Shown here: piece after piece, positions 1-8,516 of the stretch
Layout of the letters: each line of letters begins with the position of its first letter
Position numbering within the stretch: position 1 is the first letter of the stretch
Origin: Candidatus Woesearchaeota archaeon
Lineage (GTDB): Archaea > Nanobdellota > Nanobdellia > Woesearchaeales > GW2011-AR4
NCBI GenBank assembly: GCA_002688775.1
Contig: NZDH01000015.1
Coordinates: 1-54,320 of the forward strand
Direction: 5' to 3'
Length of the DNA stretch: 54,320 nt
The notes under the pieces: generated by a model
Database searches by the model: none
The model's input: only the letters and a program-made list of their open reading frames with translations
Told to the model about the DNA's origin: nothing
Translations under genes and position numbers: made by a program

Positions 1-249
1 AATTCTGTTGCCATTTTATCGCACAAATGGAATAGATAAATGTACCTAATCCAAATCGGTTTGTTTTATTTCCTATATAGGTATATTAAAATGTATATTA
101 GTTCTTTAAAAAGAGCACTAACTCATATATAAAGTTTTTGGTTTTTGATAGGTAAATTTGGTTTTTAGAATTATTTTCTATATAGAAGGTAATTGGTTGT
201 GAGTTTTAGATATAGTAACTTATTTAAAGTACCTAAACTCGGTTTAATC

Positions 250-453
250 ATGAATAAATTACTGAAAATTGTTTTGATTTATATCTTAATTTTCTTATTC
301 TTTGCAAGCCCTGTTCTTTTGATCCCTTTTATGGGTCCAGAATATATGCAGGTTGGGTGGGTATTCCTATATTTCACAGTACCAGTTGGAATGATCTTAT
401 TCTTAGTTTACACTGTTTATCTGATCTACAAGAAAATACGCTCGAGAAAGTAA
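250..453 (+). CDS. Small membrane protein, two transmembrane helices
   Basis: Unrecognised 67-residue protein. I start it at the ATG at 250; an upstream TTG at 193 would add 19 residues with no better signal. The sequence is a short basic N-terminus, a hydrophobic helix (about residues 8-26), a loop with GPEY, a second helix (about 36-56) and a basic C-terminus KKIRSRK, so by the positive-inside rule both ends probably face the cytoplasm. It lies 48 bp upstream of the lipase-like gene in the same direction. No function can be assigned. Confidence 0.55.
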   Translation: MNKLLKIVLIYILIFLFFASPVLLIPFMGPEYMQVGWVFLYFTVPVGMILFLVYTVYLIYKKIRSRK

Positions 454-501
454 TTCAAAAATTCTAGAAACCTTTTTAACCTACTAAAAAAATAACCACT
501 T

Positions 502-3024
502 GTGGCAGGACAAAAATCTTTTTGGAAGAAATACGAAGTTGTTGTGATCATCGTACTGACACTCCTGTTCATATACTCTGTAATTTTATTCAATCAAAAG
601 ATAAATTTCTTTCTGGGGAATGATCTTATTGTCTCATTGTCTCCCAACCAGAAATCAATTGACACTTTTTTTGGTGAAACCAGCAATGTTGAATTTGATG
701 TGTCTATTGATAATGTTGTTACCTGCAGAGCAGCTTGCTCTTATACATTTCATGACCGAAGCAAAAACCAAATAATAGATAATGGAGATTTTGAGCTGGG
801 AACCGAAGATCATTTCAAGAAGAATTATGACTTAAAAGTCCAAAGATTAGGAAGTGGCCAGGATTTATACAGCTTTGATGTAGAATGCAGCAGTATAAGC
901 TCATTTTTATGCTTTACAAGCAGTCCTGAAAAATCCAGATCTTCTTTGGTCATATTAAATTATGATCTTACTGAAACGGAAAAAGAGCTGAAGCAGATTT
1001 TAAAGCAGGATGTTACAGAATTGCTGGAACTATTGGCAGCTGCTGATGTGTCACACCAGCAATTAAACCAAAAATACTTTGAATTGGCTCATGATGTTAA
1101 TCTTATTGATTTATCAAAGACAAAAGTTGACATAAATGATGCTTATGACAAGCTAAGAGTTTCTATAGAGAACCTAAGAAATCTGTGGTCGGTTGAAGCT
1201 TACATCAAACTAAATCAGTTATTTGACCGGAGTTTCCATGAAAATTTAGAAAAAATCAATAATTCAATAAGCAACCTTGATAAAGAAATTGATAATGTTG
1301 GAGATTTACATAATAATTTTTTATCAGAATTAAAAATATTATCCAATGATCTGAATGAACTGGGCTATTTTGTTGATTTAATTCAAGATAATGAAACATT
1401 AAATAATTTTGTGAATAATTTAAATGATTTTAATTCAGTTGCATCCTCAACAATTAATAATACTTTTGACAATTATGATATTTTAGATGATGAAATTGGC
1501 AATATCAAAAACCAAAATGAGTTATTGATTCTAGAAACTAAAAACCCAGCTGCTGAATTATTCTTTAAGACTGATTATAATTTAAAATTTGAAGATAATT
1601 TATTGTGCAACTTAAGAGGTGACTGCAAAGAAAATATTTCTGTTAATGATGCAATAAAAAATACAGGCGTATTTATTGAAAAATATCCCGATTCCTCGTC
1701 TTTAAAGCAAAATTGCGACTTATTGAGTGAATTGGATCAAAAGTATTTTATGGTTAGAAATGAAACCTTAAAAATTATTTCTGATAAAAATATAAATTTT
1801 TCAGGCAATGAATTTTTAGAATTAGCAAATAACTTCAAAGAAAATGAATTAAGAAAAATAAATAATTCCTATTTTGACTCGTTTGAAGCAATAAAATCAG
1901 ATAATAAAACAAATTCTGATATTATTAATATAGCTGATTCGGTATTGCCGAAAAATAAAACAAATATAATACCCTTAAATTACAATAGTTCATTAAATAT
2001 TTCATTGTATTTACTGTCAAAAATAGATTTATCTGATAATTCATTGAATTTGATTAATGAGTGCTCGAAGATTGACAAAACAGCAGATATAATTGAAAAT
2101 TTTAATCCAATAAGCACAAACATAACATACAATATTGTTTCCAAAATAGACACTGAATTGTCTGACAATCCTCCAATCTGCTGCATATTTAATGAGTGCA
2201 ATCCGTGCTGCCTGGATGATTCATGCAGAAATGATCCTGAAACATTTCCTGTAGTATTTGTGCACGGGCATTCATTTGCAAAAAGCAATTCTCCTGAATA
2301 TTCACTGGATTCGTTCAATAAGCTGCAATCAAGACTTCAGGATGACGGTTTCCTGAATGCAGGCATAGTTTCCCTTTATTCAAAAAACGAGCCCTTGCAG
2401 AGAGGCGTGTGGAGCTTGTCAGGCAGGCCTATAACAGTCAAGATAAGCTATTACTTTGATGCATTCAGGCAAGAAGACAAATACATAGTCATTCCAACCA
2501 ACAGCGAGAATATAGACACTTATGCTGTAAGATTAAAGGATTTGATTGAGATAATAAAGGACAGAACAAATAAACCAAAAGTCAACATCATAGCATATTC
2601 AATGGGCGGTTTAGTTTCAAGAAGATACGTCCAGATTTTTGGTGATGGGGATGTTGACAAATTAATAACGATTGCAACACCAAACAAAGGCATTTCAGGA
2701 GCAGTAGCTAATTTCTGTGGAATTATCGGAGAAAACAGGGAATGCCAGGATATGCTCGAAGATAGCTTGTTCATTAATAAACTCAATGATCCATCAAAGC
2801 AGCCAAGCGATGTTGAGCTCTATTCAATAATTGGCCAAGGCTGCACAATGAAATCCGGCTTTGGCGATGGAATTGTCACAGCAGGAAGTGCTGGATTAGA
2901 AAATGCAGAATTATTCAGCATAAACGGAAGCTGTTCATTCGGAGAAACTTTCCATACTGACATTATTGATATTGATAAATATCCTGAAACTTATGAATTA
3001 GTTTCTGAGATATTAAGAGAATGA
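502..3024 (+). CDS. Membrane-anchored protein with coiled-coil stalk and C-terminal lipase-like alpha/beta hydrolase domain
   Basis: 840 residues from a GTG start. Residues about 12-30 form one transmembrane helix, so the rest is probably outside the cell. Residues about 150-600 are Asn/Lys/Glu/Leu-rich and helical, a likely stalk, followed by a Cys-rich segment (CCIFNECNPCC). The C-terminal 220 residues are a lipase-type alpha/beta hydrolase: oxyanion segment VVFVHGH, nucleophile elbow AYSMGG with Ser700, acid GDGIV with Asp789, and His818 in FHTDI. This resembles the PGAP1/triacylglycerol-lipase class, whose members hydrolyse acyl esters. Substrate unknown. The stop codon directly abuts the stop of convergent L10e. 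Confidence 0.75.
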   Translation: MAGQKSFWKKYEVVVIIVLTLLFIYSVILFNQKINFFLGNDLIVSLSPNQKSIDTFFGETSNVEFDVSIDNVVTCRAACSYTFHDRSKNQIIDNGDFELGTEDHFKKNYDLKVQRLGSGQDLYSFDVECSSISSFLCFTSSPEKSRSSLVILNYDLTETEKELKQILKQDVTELLELLAAADVSHQQLNQKYFELAHDVNLIDLSKTKVDINDAYDKLRVSIENLRNLWSVEAYIKLNQLFDRSFHENLEKINNSISNLDKEIDNVGDLHNNFLSELKILSNDLNELGYFVDLIQDNETLNNFVNNLNDFNSVASSTINNTFDNYDILDDEIGNIKNQNELLILETKNPAAELFFKTDYNLKFEDNLLCNLRGDCKENISVNDAIKNTGVFIEKYPDSSSLKQNCDLLSELDQKYFMVRNETLKIISDKNINFSGNEFLELANNFKENELRKINNSYFDSFEAIKSDNKTNSDIINIADSVLPKNKTNIIPLNYNSSLNISLYLLSKIDLSDNSLNLINECSKIDKTADIIENFNPISTNITYNIVSKIDTELSDNPPICCIFNECNPCCLDDSCRNDPETFPVVFVHGHSFAKSNSPEYSLDSFNKLQSRLQDDGFLNAGIVSLYSKNEPLQRGVWSLSGRPITVKISYYFDAFRQEDKYIVIPTNSENIDTYAVRLKDLIEIIKDRTNKPKVNIIAYSMGGLVSRRYVQIFGDGDVDKLITIATPNKGISGAVANFCGIIGENRECQDMLEDSLFINKLNDPSKQPSDVELYSIIGQGCTMKSGFGDGIVTAGSAGLENAELFSINGSCSFGETFHTDIIDIDKYPETYELVSEILRE

Positions 3025-3549
3025 TTACTTCTTCTCACTAACTGTTATAAGACAAGAACAAGGTATTTTTTTAGAAGCTCTTTCTAATGCTTTTTTTGCA
3101 AGCTCTATGTTTTGTTTGTCAACTTTGATCTGGAATATGGTCTGGCCTTTTTTTACTCTTGCAGCGACGCCTGCTGGCTTTCCAAATGCATGCGCCATAC
3201 CTGAACTGAACCTGTCAGCGCCTGCACCTGCTGCAAGTGCGTGCTCTCTTATGACCTGATAAGGATAAACAGTCACTTTCATATGGAAACCGTTCAAACC
3301 AAGGTTTGACTCGAGAAGCTTGTTTGATGTCTGTCTTGCGCTTTCAAGAGCATTGTCTCTTATCTGAAGCTTTGATTTTGACAGAAGTTTCAATGTGCAG
3401 TTAAATTCCTTTCGTGGATCGCCGGTGTTGAACCTGACAACCTTTACATTAGGGGCCATTCTAATAAAAGCTTTTGACTTGAACTTAGATGTTCTTGTAT
3501 ATGGTCTTTTTTGCCTTCTGTAAGCGACAAATTTTCTGATTCTTGCCAT
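3025..3549 (-). CDS. rpl10e: Ribosomal protein L10e (uL16 family)
   Basis: 174 residues starting at MARIRKF; the open frame continues upstream to 3639 but that part runs through AT-rich spacer and inverted repeat, so I use the ATG at 3549. Archaeal L10e sits in the large ribosomal subunit near the A-site and P-site tRNAs. Family signature seen: the basic N-terminus with YRRQKRPYTR, central NGFHMKV..YPYQVIREH, then GADRFSSGMAHAFGKPAG and VKKGQTIFQIKVD. Length matches archaeal homologues. It is transcribed alone, away from the usual ribosomal operons. Confidence 0.95.
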   Translation of the reverse strand: MARIRKFVAYRRQKRPYTRTSKFKSKAFIRMAPNVKVVRFNTGDPRKEFNCTLKLLSKSKLQIRDNALESARQTSNKLLESNLGLNGFHMKVTVYPYQVIREHALAAGAGADRFSSGMAHAFGKPAGVAARVKKGQTIFQIKVDKQNIELAKKALERASKKIPCSCLITVSEKK

Positions 3550-3610
3550 AATAATCAGGATTTGATAATGATTTTTAAATGTTGCTAATTGGTTGATGAT
3601 TAAAACTACT

Positions 3611-3735
3611 AACCCAACAACAATAATGATGGCAAACACGGGTTTTGTTTGTCAAAACCCTATTCGCAAAGGAAAAATCCACACTGTGTATGGATTTTTC
3701 CTCTGCACTCAATTTGCCATCATTGTTGTTGGGTT
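3611..3735. repeat. 125-bp three-way inverted repeat
   Basis: Outer arms 3611-3636 and 3713-3735 are complementary over 23 bp with one 3-nt insertion in the left arm. They enclose two perfect hairpins: 8 bp (3640-3647 with 3653-3660, loop TTTGT) and 12 bp (3670-3681 with 3691-3702, 9-nt loop). The result is a cruciform or an RNA three-way junction. A spurious open frame on the + strand (3593-3877) is a by-product. Function unknown. Confidence 0.85.
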
Positions 3736-3850
3736 GTTAAGATGTTTACTTCACATACAAAACTTCTCTTCCTTTCTTGCCAATTTCTTTATTGAACTGT
3801 TTGTGGTGTTTCCAACAGTTGGAAACAGTTCAAACACTTGGCTTTTAATA

Positions 3851-3968
3851 TGTCGGAAATATTCCATCACTCCGTGACTGATGGACGTAAGTCCAATGTT
3901 GTTCTAATTGAAGTATATTTCCGAGCATGCTCAAAAACCGAGACAAAATTGTCTGTTGGTTTTTGACA
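3851..3968 (+). repeat. Structured repeat family A, copy 1 (118 nt)
   Basis: Aligns end to end, same orientation and exactly the same length, with 30763-30880. Both copies begin TGTCGGAAATAT and end TTTTTGACA, so the termini TGTC/GACA are inverted. Shared parts: an outer hairpin built on CGGAAATAT / ATATTTCCG and a right-hand hairpin CAAAAACC / GGTTTTTG with inner GACAA / TTGTC. Between them is a variable part that can still form short hairpins in each copy. Not similar to any coding sequence I recognise. Confidence 0.85.
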
Positions 3969-4070
3969 AGTCCATAAAAAAGATTATCAAAGTCAACATT
4001 CTTGAAAGCGTCCAGAAATTCCTTAATATTGTCTTCAGCTTTTTTGCTTGCGGTGTCTCCTTCTATAATG

Positions 4071-4237
4071 AAAAAATCCAGCCATGGCGGTCGGCGAAGT
4101 AAAAATTTTAAGGATTCATAATGTCATGTGTCAAAATCCGCAGAAATTTTTACTGAGTAGGACAATCCTGACGACTATTAAGCTAATTCTTCAAGGAGGA
4201 AGGTTGTCCGTCGACCCGCCATGGATGGCTGGATTTT
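4071..4237. repeat. 167-bp branched inverted repeat
   Basis: Left arm from 4074 (AAAAATCCAGCC then ATGGCGG and TCG) pairs with the right arm ending at 4237, with a 4-nt and a 1-nt indel. The arms enclose a perfect 11-bp hairpin (4098-4108 with 4144-4154) and a GACAATCC / GGTTGTC hairpin. Same plan as the element at 3611-3735: an outer stem enclosing two hairpins. The stretch 3550-4361 holds no credible gene, only these elements and repeat A. Confidence 0.75.
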
Positions 4238-4361
4238 TCCTTACTATGGATACTTAATAAATTTACTTTGTATTTTAAAACAATTTTTCGAAAGCTTTAT
4301 AAACAACCGTCATAAATATAATCATATTATATTACATTGCCGGAAAAAAAGAGGTGAATGG

Positions 4362-4919
4362 ATGTTTAACAAAAAGGCTTCTTTAGAAATTTCAATCCAA
4401 GCGATAGTTATTGTTGTACTAGCCATGACCCTTCTAGGACTTGGGCTCGGATTTGTAAGGGGCTTATTCAAGACCATCACCAGCACAACAGAGGATGTTA
4501 CTGAGCAAGTCAGACAAAAAATTCTTGATGATTTAATTACTGGAGATAAAAAAGTGTCTTTTCCTAAGACTGAGATTATTATAGATAAAGGGGAATCCAC
4601 TATTCTGACTGTCGGTATCAGGAATAAAGGTGATCAGCCCTTAGATTATAAAATGAGGTTTACCTCTGTCTCAGGTCCTGACGGTGCTGGGGGCACTAGC
4701 CCATCAGGACCGGATGAATTGAAAGGATGGTTCCAATTCAGCGAACAATCTTCTGTGTTAACAGCTGCTGATTCAGATGTGAGAAACATCAGGATAAGCA
4801 TACCAACCGGCTCATCATTTATTGGCTCATACTTTTTAACATTTGAAGTCTTGGAAAATCCATTTACATCAAGCAATATTTACGCGCAAAAAGATTTTTT
4901 CATTGTTGTAAGAGGATAA
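4362..4919 (+). CDS. Pilin-like secreted protein with N-terminal hydrophobic helix
   Basis: 185 residues. Start at ATG 4362 is set by the Shine-Dalgarno GAGGTGA at 4351-4357; upstream codons in the open frame lie in the repeat island. The N-terminus MFNKKASLEISIQ followed by a 25-residue hydrophobic stretch resembles archaeal type IV pilin-like precursors (basic n-region, then a Glu-containing mature start). The remainder looks like one beta-sandwich domain (residues about 60-185). The gene at 8517 encodes a protein of the same plan. Likely exported and membrane-tethered; the exact role is unknown. Confidence 0.6.
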   Translation: MFNKKASLEISIQAIVIVVLAMTLLGLGLGFVRGLFKTITSTTEDVTEQVRQKILDDLITGDKKVSFPKTEIIIDKGESTILTVGIRNKGDQPLDYKMRFTSVSGPDGAGGTSPSGPDELKGWFQFSEQSSVLTAADSDVRNIRISIPTGSSFIGSYFLTFEVLENPFTSSNIYAQKDFFIVVRG

Positions 4920-4929
4920 ATCAACAAAA

Positions 4930-5142
4930 ATGAAAAGAAGATTATCAGAACAGCAGGAATTTGAAATCATGAAGATGGTGCTAGATAAATTCCTGTGGCT
5001 TGGATTTGGTATAATGGCTTATGGTCTTTATTTGATGTTCAGCTCAACACTCCAGATTGGCTTGTCATGGATTATTGCAGGCGCTGTGATTCTGTTATTG
5101 TTTACATGGATAATTGTAAAGGAATATGAGGTCATAAGGTAG
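4930..5142 (+). CDS. Small membrane protein, two transmembrane helices
   Basis: 70 residues: a charged N-terminal helix (KRRLSEQQEFEIMKMVLDK) and two hydrophobic helices (about residues 23-41 and 46-62) ending EYEVIR. It starts 10 bp after the pilin-like gene and is probably co-transcribed with it. No family recognised. Confidence 0.6.
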   Translation: MKRRLSEQQEFEIMKMVLDKFLWLGFGIMAYGLYLMFSSTLQIGLSWIIAGAVILLLFTWIIVKEYEVIR

Positions 5143-5228
5143 TTTTTGATTCTTTTTTTGTTAAAATTTATTTGTTATAACCTTTTTCACAACCTTTAAA
5201 TACATGCAATTAAACAAAAAATAAAGTA

Positions 5229-5378
5229 ATGGATAATGATGATACAGAAAAAAAGGTGAGAAAGTTTTCTGTTGTTAAAGAGTGCCCTAAATGCAGGCAA
5301 TTAAGCCTGTCGTTTAAAGACAATAAATTGGTTTGTTCAAGCTGCGGTTACAATGAAAATATTCCATCGGTCGAATGA
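5229..5378 (+). CDS. 49-residue zinc-ribbon protein
   Basis: Short gene with a clear zinc-binding knuckle pair: CPKC (codons 19-22) and CSSC (codons 36-39) separated by 13 residues, after an acidic/basic leader MDNDDTEKK. It is preceded by a TATA-like TTTAAATA near 5195. Its stop overlaps the longest possible frame of the downstream NYN gene but lies just 4 nt before that gene's second ATG, which I take as evidence that both are translated from one message. Nucleic-acid binding is a guess from the fold. Confidence 0.65.
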   Translation: MDNDDTEKKVRKFSVVKECPKCRQLSLSFKDNKLVCSSCGYNENIPSVE

Positions 5379-5382
5379 AGCA

Positions 5383-5886
5383 ATGAACAGGGATTTCAAA
5401 GGCCAGAGAATAGGTGTCTTTGTTGATGTCCAGAACATGTATTACTCAGGAAAAAACCTGTACAAAGCAAAGGTCAATTTTGCGCAAATTCTAAAGGCTG
5501 CTGTTGGAAACAGGAGTTTGATCAGGGCTATAGCCTATGTAATAAAAGCTGATGTAAAGGAAGAGAGAAATTTTTTTGATGCATTGGAAAAGATTGGTTA
5601 TGAGGTCAAAGCTAAAGATTTGCAAATTTTTGCCGGCGGTGCAAAAAAAGGTGACTGGGATATTGGATTAGCTATGGACACAATTGAGACAGCGCCAAAG
5701 CTTGACACTATAGTTATTGTCAGCGGTGATGGGGATTATGTTCCGTTGATACATCACTTAAGACATGCCTTGGGCTGCAGAATAGAAGTAATAGCGTTTG
5801 AAAAATCATGCTCTTCGCATCTTAGGGAAACATGCGACTCTTTTCTGGATTTGGACAGTGACAAAAGAAGATTTTTGATTAAATAA
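5383..5886 (+). CDS. NYN-domain (LabA/DUF88-type) putative ribonuclease
   Basis: 167 residues from ATG 5383; an alternative ATG at 5353 would overlap the zinc-ribbon gene by 26 nt. NYN proteins have a PIN-like fold with acidic residues that bind metal and cut RNA. Seen here: VFVDVQNMY with Asp15 and Asn18, GDWDIGLAMD in the middle, and the strand-loop IVSGDGDYVPLI with Asp116 and Asp118. These match the LabA-like subfamily. The adjacent zinc ribbon could be a substrate-binding partner (inference). Confidence 0.85.
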   Translation: MNRDFKGQRIGVFVDVQNMYYSGKNLYKAKVNFAQILKAAVGNRSLIRAIAYVIKADVKEERNFFDALEKIGYEVKAKDLQIFAGGAKKGDWDIGLAMDTIETAPKLDTIVIVSGDGDYVPLIHHLRHALGCRIEVIAFEKSCSSHLRETCDSFLDLDSDKRRFLIK

Positions 5887-5928
5887 AAGACAAGTTTTAA
5901 ATAATAAATAAAAAACTCCTGATCAAAA

Positions 5929-6252
5929 ATGCTTGAAATTACCAAAGATAATTTTGAGAAAGATGTTCTAAACAATAAATTGCCAGTTTTAGTTGATTTC
6001 TGGGCACCTTGGTGCGGTCCATGCAGGATTGTTGGCCCTGTTTTGGAAAAGTTATCCAGTGAATTCGCAAACAAGCTGGTGTTTGCAAAGCTGAATGTTG
6101 ATGAAAATCAGGATACTGCTGCCAAGCATGATGTCAGGGGAATCCCCTGCATGATAATTTTCAAAGATGGCAAAGAGTTAGATAGGGTTGTCGGTGCGTT
6201 TCCTGAACCAGAGCTAAGAAAGAGGATAGATTCTGCTCTGGCTAAGGCTTAA
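5929..6252 (+). CDS. trxA: Thioredoxin
   Basis: 107 residues with the thioredoxin active site WCGPC (Cys29, Cys32) after VLVDFWAP, and the cis-proline segment GIPCMIIF. The residue after the cis-proline is Cys rather than the usual Thr, which puts a third cysteine close to the redox centre. It acts as a cytoplasmic disulfide reductase. No thioredoxin reductase gene is in the window. Confidence 0.95.
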   Translation: MLEITKDNFEKDVLNNKLPVLVDFWAPWCGPCRIVGPVLEKLSSEFANKLVFAKLNVDENQDTAAKHDVRGIPCMIIFKDGKELDRVVGAFPEPELRKRIDSALAKA

Positions 6253-6313
6253 TTAAAGTTACCTGTTAGTAGTAAAAACCGAAAGATTTAAAAAGGGTAA
6301 TGAGGTGTGTTAA

Positions 6314-6472
6314 ATGAAGCAATTAAACCCGTTTTTAGAGCTGGAAGAAGTAGCTCCAGACTTTGAGTTCGAAGCCCAGGTTCTCGAAAGGAACAACAGG
6401 GAAGCTGATTTGCTGATCAAAAAGGGCTATAAAATCAAGAAATCAATCTGGAATGGGCTGATTGCATCTTAA
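6314..6472 (+). CDS. Small hypothetical protein (52 aa)
   Basis: Supported by a Shine-Dalgarno GAGGTG at 6302-6307 and an archaeal promoter (CGAAAGATTTAAAAAG near 6280-6295). The product is acidic at the N-terminus (LELEEVAPDFEFEAQVLE) and basic near the C-terminus (KKGYKIKKSIW), likely helical. The next gene starts one base after its stop, so they form an operon. Unrecognised. Confidence 0.6.
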   Translation: MKQLNPFLELEEVAPDFEFEAQVLERNNREADLLIKKGYKIKKSIWNGLIAS

Positions 6473-6473
6473 C

Positions 6474-6875
6474 ATGTACAAAGCAAAATTGTGGGACGAA
6501 GACAAGCTGAACTTTAATTCTGATACATATAAATCTTCAAAATATGGCAGTATTTTTTCACAAGACAAGAAAGAAGACAAAAAATATAATGATCCAAAGT
6601 ACGGCTCAGATGAAAAGGATGTTTCCTCTGACTACATGAAAAAAAAGGATGTTGAGGAAGAGGAAAAGAAAAAGGACAGCATGTTTGAAGAAGAAAAGAA
6701 AGAAGAGAAGATAAAGGAAGAGGATATACCATTCAAAGCTGCAAAGCAGGTATTTGATGAGCAGCAGCTTGAAATGAAGAAATCAACAACACGCAGGAAA
6801 AACAAAAGTTCAATAGATGAAGCTATCAAAAAAGCAATCGAGGATGAGAAAAAGGTTATCATAATGGACAGTTAA
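6474..6875 (+). CDS. Highly charged low-complexity protein
   Basis: 133 residues from ATG 6474 (a TTG at 6462 is in frame but overlaps the upstream gene). Residues about 25-100 are nearly all Lys, Glu, Asp and Ser, then a short conserved-looking C-terminal helix SIDEAIKKAIEDEKKVIIMD. Probably disordered and cytoplasmic. It is the middle gene of a three-gene set ending in a membrane protein. No function recognised. Confidence 0.6.
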   Translation: MYKAKLWDEDKLNFNSDTYKSSKYGSIFSQDKKEDKKYNDPKYGSDEKDVSSDYMKKKDVEEEEKKKDSMFEEEKKEEKIKEEDIPFKAAKQVFDEQQLEMKKSTTRRKNKSSIDEAIKKAIEDEKKVIIMDS

Positions 6876-6876
6876 T

Positions 6877-7521
6877 ATGGGATTTCTTACATTTTCAAAA
6901 ATTTTACTGATTCTTCTTTTGCCGTTTTTACTTTTCCTTTTAGTTTTCAACATTGTCAGCTTTGATAATCTGTTTTACGAGAAAAAATTTGCAGAATATC
7001 AAGTTGATCAAAACGTTGCAGGAGCTGATTCGCTGCACGAAAAAGTCATAAATTTCATAAGAGGGGGAAATAATGAATTGCCGGATGATTTCAATGAAAG
7101 GGAGAAGCAGCATCTGTTTGATGTAAGGAACACAATCAGATTTTCAACAATAGTTTTCTTTATCTTGATAGTTATATTCGTGATTTTGCTATTAATTGCT
7201 GTGTATACGCTGAAGATCAACAATTACATAACAAGCTTTGTAGGAAAAATTCTTGTTTTTGGCGGGTTTTTGACAATAATACTTGCAGCAGTGTTATTTC
7301 TTTTGATAAATTCAGATTTTGCAGCGACTTTTGAATCATTCCATTTGTTATTTTTTGAAAAAGGAACTTATTTGTTTGACCCGGCCAATGAATTGATTGT
7401 AAACCTGTATCCTGAACAGATCTTTATGGATTTGGGGATTAAAATTTCTGTCTGGGTGGTTTTGGCGTCAATAATAGTAGTAGTTTTAGGGTTTTATTTG
7501 CTAAAAAACAAAAAGAATTAA
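6877..7521 (+). CDS. Membrane protein with four predicted helices
   Basis: 214 residues starting one base after the previous stop. Hydrophobic helices at about residues 7-27, 90-110, 121-143 and 186-208; the loop between helices 1 and 2 is charged and probably extracellular. Family not recognised. The following 233 bp contain only repeat B and a TATA box for tpiA. Confidence 0.6.
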   Translation: MGFLTFSKILLILLLPFLLFLLVFNIVSFDNLFYEKKFAEYQVDQNVAGADSLHEKVINFIRGGNNELPDDFNEREKQHLFDVRNTIRFSTIVFFILIVIFVILLLIAVYTLKINNYITSFVGKILVFGGFLTIILAAVLFLLINSDFAATFESFHLLFFEKGTYLFDPANELIVNLYPEQIFMDLGIKISVWVVLASIIVVVLGFYLLKNKKN

Positions 7522-7564
7522 ATAGGATATTGGAATTTGTTGATTAATTAAGAATAAATTAAAC

Positions 7565-7716
7565 CCGTTGCTTCGCAACAACAAATAGTCTCGGCGAAAA
7601 TTGTCTTTGCCACTAATTTTCGCCTCGATTTATTGCAACAATAGGCGAAGAAAAATTCAATGGCAGAAAGAATTTTTCTGAGCACTAAATATTGTGAGCA
7701 GCGAAGCTGCGAACGG
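7565..7716 (+). repeat. Structured repeat family B, copy 1 (about 152 nt)
   Basis: Homologous to the reverse complement of 40363-40520. The termini CCGTT / AACGG pair. Internal hairpins: GTTGC-TTCG-CAAC; a perfect 10-bp stem 7593-7602 / 7615-7624 whose 12-nt loop GTCTTTGCCACT is identical in both copies; a 10-bp stem 7649-7658 / 7670-7679 around a loop containing TGGCAGA; and GCAGC-GAA-GCTGC at 7698-7710. The third stem differs strongly in sequence between the copies although both can pair. Looks like a structured RNA or DNA element; identity unknown. Confidence 0.85.
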
Positions 7717-7754
7717 ATTTAAAAATAATAATAAAACAATTTAGAATAAACCAA

Positions 7755-8516
7755 ATGAAAAATTTAATAGCAGCAAACTGGAAGATGAACAAGACTAACG
7801 AAGAAGCTGTTGCTTTAGTCAAAGAATTAACTCCATTGGTCAAGGATGCTGAAGCAGATGTTGTTGTATGCCCTTCATTTACTGTACTAAAAGATGTTGC
7901 TGACGAATTAAAAGGCAGCAATATCAAGCTTGGCGCCCAGAACATGCATTACGAAGATTCCGGCGCTTTTACAGGAGACGTTTCCCCTTTAATGCTCAAG
8001 AGTGTTGGATGTGGATATGTTATTCTAGGCCATTCTGACAGAAGGGAAATTTTCAAGGAAGATGATGCTTTGATAGATAAGAAAGTGATTTCAGCACTAA
8101 AACACGCGCTCAAGCCAATATTGTGTGTTGGGGAGAATTTTGATCAAAAAGAAAAAGGGATTGCGAATGATATCATTGAAACTCAATTAAAGAACTGCTT
8201 AAAGGGATTGGACAATCAACAAATGAAGGACGTCAGCATCGCTTACGAGCCAATCTGGGCAATAAGCAGGGGCAATCCAAATGTAAAGCCAGCAACAAAG
8301 GAAGATGCTGAGCAAAGGCATCAGTTTGTCAGGTCAGTTCTTAACAATTTATTTGATGAAAATACATCCAAAAACACAAGAATTCTTTATGGCGGCAGCA
8401 TGAAGGCAGAGAATGCAAAAGAACTGTTGGCAATGCCGGACATTAATGGTGGGTTGGTCGGGAATGCTTCATTGAAGGCAAAAGGCTTTGCTGAGATTGT
8501 TAAAGCTGGGGAGTAA
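7755..8516 (+). CDS. tpiA: Triosephosphate isomerase, bacterial-type length
   Basis: 253 residues; interconverts dihydroxyacetone phosphate and glyceraldehyde 3-phosphate. Catalytic residues seen: Asn8 and Lys10 (AANWKMN), His93 (ILGHSDRR) and Glu165 (AYEPIWAI). It has the longer bacterial/eukaryotic form rather than the short (about 225 aa) archaeal form. Two oddities: the near-invariant Glu after HS is Asp95, and the flexible loop 6 reads WAISRGNPN where the family has a Gly-Thr/Ser-Gly segment. Its stop is directly followed by the stop of the convergent gene. Confidence 0.95.
   Translation: MKNLIAANWKMNKTNEEAVALVKELTPLVKDAEADVVVCPSFTVLKDVADELKGSNIKLGAQNMHYEDSGAFTGDVSPLMLKSVGCGYVILGHSDRREIFKEDDALIDKKVISALKHALKPILCVGENFDQKEKGIANDIIETQLKNCLKGLDNQQMKDVSIAYEPIWAISRGNPNVKPATKEDAEQRHQFVRSVLNNLFDENTSKNTRILYGGSMKAENAKELLAMPDINGGLVGNASLKAKGFAEIVKAGE

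Noticed and set aside
3593-3877. 94-codon open frame in the inverted-repeat island
   Set aside because: It reads through both arms of a 23-bp inverted repeat and two hairpins; composition and lack of RBS show it is noncoding.
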